From the NCBI GenBank assembly GCA_009843565.1, contig VYDF01000287.1:1-13424 (forward strand): 13,424 nucleotides of DNA, given 5' to 3'. Both the position numbers and the translations under genes were made by a program. The stretch comes from Acidimicrobiia bacterium (GTDB taxonomy: Bacteria > Actinomycetota > Acidimicrobiia > Acidimicrobiales > Bin134). This document shows positions 10,781 through 13,424 of the stretch, piece by piece. Position 1 is the stretch's first letter, and every line of letters starts with the position of its first letter. The notes beneath the pieces are model-generated. The model was not told the origin of the DNA. It ran no database searches and saw only the letters and a list, made by a program, of their open reading frames with translations.

Positions 10781-13317
10781 GCGAGAACGAGACTGTGGTC
10801 ACCATCACCGTCAACGGCCAGCCGGTGGAGGCCCAGCCTGGCGAGTGGGTAATTGCCGCCGCCGAGCGGGCTGGGGTGTACATCCCCCACTTCTGCTACC
10901 ACCCCCGCATGAATTCGGTGGGCATGTGCCGCATGTGCATCGTGGACATCGACACCGGACGCGGCCCCGCCCTGCAACCCTCCTGCATGGTCGCAGTGAG
11001 CGAGGGCATGGTGGTGGACACCACCTCCGATCAAACCCGCAAAGCCCAAGACGGCGTGCTGGAGTTTCTGCTGCTGAATCACCCCCTCGACTGCCCCGTC
11101 TGCGACAAGGGCGGCGAGTGCCCCCTCCAAGACCAGACCATGGCCTACGGCCCCGGCGAGAGCCGGTTCGTGGAGGAGAAGCGCCATTTCGAGAAGCCCA
11201 TCCCGGTCAATGATTTGGTTTATCTCGACCGGGAGCGCTGCATCCTGTGCGACCGCTGCACACGGTTCGCCGATGAGGTAGCTGGCGATCCACTCATCAC
11301 CTTCCAAGACCGGGGCGACCAAACCCAGGTCAACACCTTCCCCGACCTGCCCTTCTCCTCCTACTTCAGCGGTAACACCGTGCAGATCTGCCCGGTGGGC
11401 GCCCTCACCGCGGTGCCCTACCGGTTCAAGGCCCGCCCGTGGGATCTCACCGAGGTGGAGTCCACTTATCCCAACCCGATGGGTGATCGGGTTGTGGTGC
11501 AGGCCTCCCGAGACCAGGTGCTGCGCTACCAGGGAGTGGACAGCGACGCGGTCAACTGGGGTTGGCTCACCGACAAAGACCGCTTTTCTTTCGAGTCCAC
11601 CGCCAGCGACCTGCGGCTGGGGTCGCCGCTGATACGGGGCACTCCGCTGGGCCGGCCGGACCCCGGCGGCAGCGAATTGGTGGAGACCACCTGGCGCCAG
11701 GCCCTCGCTTTGGCGGCTGACGCTATTCGGGCCGCCGTCGAAGACAAGGGACCTCAGTCGGTGGCCGTGCTGGGCGGGGCCCGTCTAACCAACGAGGACC
11801 AGTACGCCTGGGCTCGACTGGCCAAAGGGGTGATCGGCACCGACAACGTTGACGCCCAACTCGACGACGGCCTGCCCACCGATGCGGTGTTGGGCCTGCC
11901 CCGGGCCACCATCAACCGTGCCTGCACTCCGGGCGGAACCGTTGTCTTGATGGCTCCCGACCCCAAAGAGGAGCAGGGCACCCTCTACCTGCGGCTCCGC
12001 CACGCCGTGGTCAACGACGGCGTACAGCTCATCGAGCTCACGCCTCGGGCCACCGGCTTGAGCCATCTGGCCGCCCACCGGTTGCACCATCGTCCTGGCG
12101 AGGCTGCGGCCGTTGCCGCCGCTCTGGTGGGCGGCGACATCGACGCCGGACCAGACCGAGAGGTTGGCGGGGTAGCAGCCGACGCCTTGGCGGCCGCCGC
12201 GGCAGCTCTGGCCGACCGGGCCGACCAGCCCATCACCGTGATTCTGGGCCGCCCTTCGCTGGCCGAAGCCGCTGGGCCCACGGTGGAGGCCGCGGCCGAG
12301 TTGATGAAGTTGGCCAAGCTGCTGACCGCCGGCGGACGGCCGGGCATCGCATTTTTGCCCGCGCTGCACCGGGGCAATGTGCTCGGCGCGCTGGACATGG
12401 GCTTGGCCCCTGGTGTGCTGCCCGGTCGGGTGACCCTGGCCGACGGCGCCGCCGCGTTGGCCGAATCGTGGGGCTCGGTACCGGCGTCTCCCGGTGCAGA
12501 CGCCCGAGGCATCCTGAAAGCGGCTGCCGGCGGAAACATCGACGTGTTGATCCTGCTGGGCGTCGACCCTCTGGGCGACTTTCCCGATCGTAAATTGGCC
12601 GAGTCGGCCATCAAAGGGGTGGGCACGGTCATCGCCTCCGACCTGTTCTTGCATCCTTCCGCGGCCCAGGCCGACATCGTGTTTCCCGCGGCCGGTTTCG
12701 GTGAGCGCCGGGGAACCCATACCAACATGGAGGGCCGGATCACCCGGGAGCGTCAGATAGTTACCTCGCCGGGCACCGCCCGAGCCGACTGGGCCATCGC
12801 CTCTGAGCTCGCCCGATTGCTCGAAGCCGACCTCGGCTTTGGCAGCCCAGAAGAGGTGTGGGAAGAGATCGTCCGAGTGGCTCAGTCGCACCGAGACCTT
12901 TCCCTGGAGGCCATTGACACAGAGACCGACGGTGTGGTGGTTGCCGACAGCTCTATCGCGTTCCATTCGCCCGAAGACGCCACCCCAGTGCCCCATGTGG
13001 ATGCCTACAGCCTGCGACTGGTGTCGTCGCGGCGCATGTACGACCGGGGCACGCTGGTTCAGCATGCCCCTTCTCTGGCCGGGCTGGCCGCCGGGGCGGT
13101 TCTCGCCCTCAACCCCTACGACTTCGACCGGGTCGGCGTTGATATGGGCACCGAAGTGCAGGCCATTTCCCATGTGGGGGAGATGTTCGTGCCCGTGGTG
13201 TCCGACGCCGGAGTCCCCCGAGGCACCGCGGCCTTCGGTTACAACTGCCCAGACCTGGACGTGAGAGCGCTGATCGACAATGACGCCGTGGTCACCGACG
13301 AGAGGATCCAAACCTGA
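10777..13317 (+). CDS. nuoG: NADH-quinone oxidoreductase subunit G (NuoG), lacking the N7 cluster ligands
   Basis: The 846-residue iron-sulfur subunit relays electrons from NuoF. The N-terminal ferredoxin-like domain has N1b at C40, C51, C54 and C70. N5 is H102-x3-C106-x2-C109-x5-C115. N4 is C155, C158, C161 and C205. From about 220 the protein becomes the degenerate molybdopterin-oxidoreductase-like domain. The CxxCxxxC and later Cys that bind N7 in Escherichia coli and Thermus are replaced by Y231, P234, R238 and T265, in an otherwise aligned context (VEST ahead, WLTDKDRF behind). An Ala-rich segment follows (about 440-500). The end (about 760-840) resembles a dinucleotide-binding-like domain. 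Start is GTG overlapping the nuoF stop (GTGA). The stop overlaps the nuoH ATG (TGATG). Formate dehydrogenase is excluded by the context and by the degenerate active region. Confidence 0.96.
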   Translation: MSENETVVTITVNGQPVEAQPGEWVIAAAERAGVYIPHFCYHPRMNSVGMCRMCIVDIDTGRGPALQPSCMVAVSEGMVVDTTSDQTRKAQDGVLEFLLLNHPLDCPVCDKGGECPLQDQTMAYGPGESRFVEEKRHFEKPIPVNDLVYLDRERCILCDRCTRFADEVAGDPLITFQDRGDQTQVNTFPDLPFSSYFSGNTVQICPVGALTAVPYRFKARPWDLTEVESTYPNPMGDRVVVQASRDQVLRYQGVDSDAVNWGWLTDKDRFSFESTASDLRLGSPLIRGTPLGRPDPGGSELVETTWRQALALAADAIRAAVEDKGPQSVAVLGGARLTNEDQYAWARLAKGVIGTDNVDAQLDDGLPTDAVLGLPRATINRACTPGGTVVLMAPDPKEEQGTLYLRLRHAVVNDGVQLIELTPRATGLSHLAAHRLHHRPGEAAAVAAALVGGDIDAGPDREVGGVAADALAAAAAALADRADQPITVILGRPSLAEAAGPTVEAAAELMKLAKLLTAGGRPGIAFLPALHRGNVLGALDMGLAPGVLPGRVTLADGAAALAESWGSVPASPGADARGILKAAAGGNIDVLILLGVDPLGDFPDRKLAESAIKGVGTVIASDLFLHPSAAQADIVFPAAGFGERRGTHTNMEGRITRERQIVTSPGTARADWAIASELARLLEADLGFGSPEEVWEEIVRVAQSHRDLSLEAIDTETDGVVVADSSIAFHSPEDATPVPHVDAYSLRLVSSRRMYDRGTLVQHAPSLAGLAAGAVLALNPYDFDRVGVDMGTEVQAISHVGEMFVPVVSDAGVPRGTAAFGYNCPDLDVRALIDNDAVVTDERIQT

Positions 13318-13424
13318 TGATGGCCGGCCTCGGTCCGTCGGTTTTCGGCCTCGACCCCTTGTATGTCGGCGGGGTTGGCTTGGCAGAGGTGCTCATCACC
13401 CTGCTCAAGGTGGGGGTGGCTTTC
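13317..13424 (+). CDS. nuoH: Probable NADH-quinone oxidoreductase subunit H (NuoH), 3' end cut
   Basis: The frame starts at ATG 13317, which overlaps the nuoG stop (TGATG), and runs open to the window edge for 36 codons. The first 20 residues are short and polar with Gly and Pro, then a hydrophobic stretch begins (LAEVLITLLKVGVAF), as expected for the first helix of NuoH. No NuoH-specific motif is reached, so the call rests on gene order (nuoG then nuoH) and hydrophobicity. A second ATG follows immediately at 13320. Confidence 0.75.
   Translation, partial: MMAGLGPSVFGLDPLYVGGVGLAEVLITLLKVGVAF

Noticed and set aside
11785..13311. Minus-strand open frame of 508 codons opposite nuoG
   Set aside because: It is a shadow of the nuoG coding strand; no motif, no ribosome binding site and no neighbour on that strand.
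10777..13317. NuoG as a formate dehydrogenase or other molybdopterin enzyme
   Set aside because: It has the full N1b/N5/N4 ligand series of NuoG and lies between nuoF and nuoH; the molybdopterin-like region lacks an active-site Cys or Sec pattern.
1..13424. tRNA, rRNA, insertion sequence, CRISPR array or phage genes
   Set aside because: No transposase or phage-like protein, no regularly spaced repeats and no RNA gene-sized gap are present; almost every base is within a respiratory gene.

Overview
The window is one unbroken, plus-strand respiratory gene cluster from a high-GC bacterium. Two blocks sit head to tail. A split cytochrome b (b6f-like) menaquinol:cytochrome c reductase with accessory genes occupies about 2-5989. 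The start of the complex I (NADH:quinone oxidoreductase) operon, nuoA-B-C-D-E-F-G-(H), occupies about 6013-13424. Both window edges cut genes: the first gene lacks its 5' end and nuoH lacks its 3' end. I place the organism in Actinomycetota, possibly an Acidimicrobiia-like lineage. The grounds are high GC, a Rieske protein with an internal Tat motif, a membrane-anchored dihaem cytochrome c, and an actinobacterial-looking NuoF C-terminus. This placement is inference and not firm.

bc block. A partial four-helix membrane protein of unknown function (2-565) is followed by a soluble 2x[4Fe-4S] ferredoxin (565-981). Next come a b6-like cytochrome b half (1021-1806), a subunit IV-like half with a long low-complexity N-terminus (1849-2637), a Rieske protein (2647-3519), a membrane-anchored dihaem cytochrome c (3519-4850) and an unrecognised three-helix membrane protein with a large probable outer loop (4853 or 4847 to 5989). 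The textbook actinobacterial order is qcrC-qcrA-qcrB with an unsplit cytochrome b. Here the order is b-half, b-half, Rieske, dihaem c, as in b6f-type systems. The b6-like half has 14-residue haem spacing in both pairs, with a second pair one residue longer, and a Cys at the place of the b6f haem cn cysteine.

Complex I block. NuoA to NuoG follow in canonical order, and nearly all junctions are 1- to 4-base overlaps (TGATG, ATGA, GTGA). NuoF and NuoE carry their flavin, NADH and cluster residues. NuoB carries the N2 cysteines. NuoG has complete N1b, N4 and N5 ligand sets, but all four ligands of the optional N7 cluster are replaced. NuoC is short. NuoI would be expected downstream of the window.

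How they work together (inference): complex I reduces menaquinone with NADH, the bc complex oxidises menaquinol, and electrons leave through the Rieske protein and dihaem cytochrome c to an oxidase encoded elsewhere. The ferredoxin and two unknown membrane proteins look like lineage-specific additions to the bc complex. Their co-location with a b6-like cytochrome b suggests a ferredoxin-linked quinone-reduction role worth testing.

There is no gene-free stretch over 43 bases. I see no promoter, tRNA, rRNA, insertion sequence, CRISPR array or intrinsic terminator. Non-coding or nested signals that stand out are a strong hairpin between the two cytochrome b halves, a 23-bp near-perfect palindrome inside the b6-like gene, and a 13-codon minicistron bridging nuoA and nuoB.
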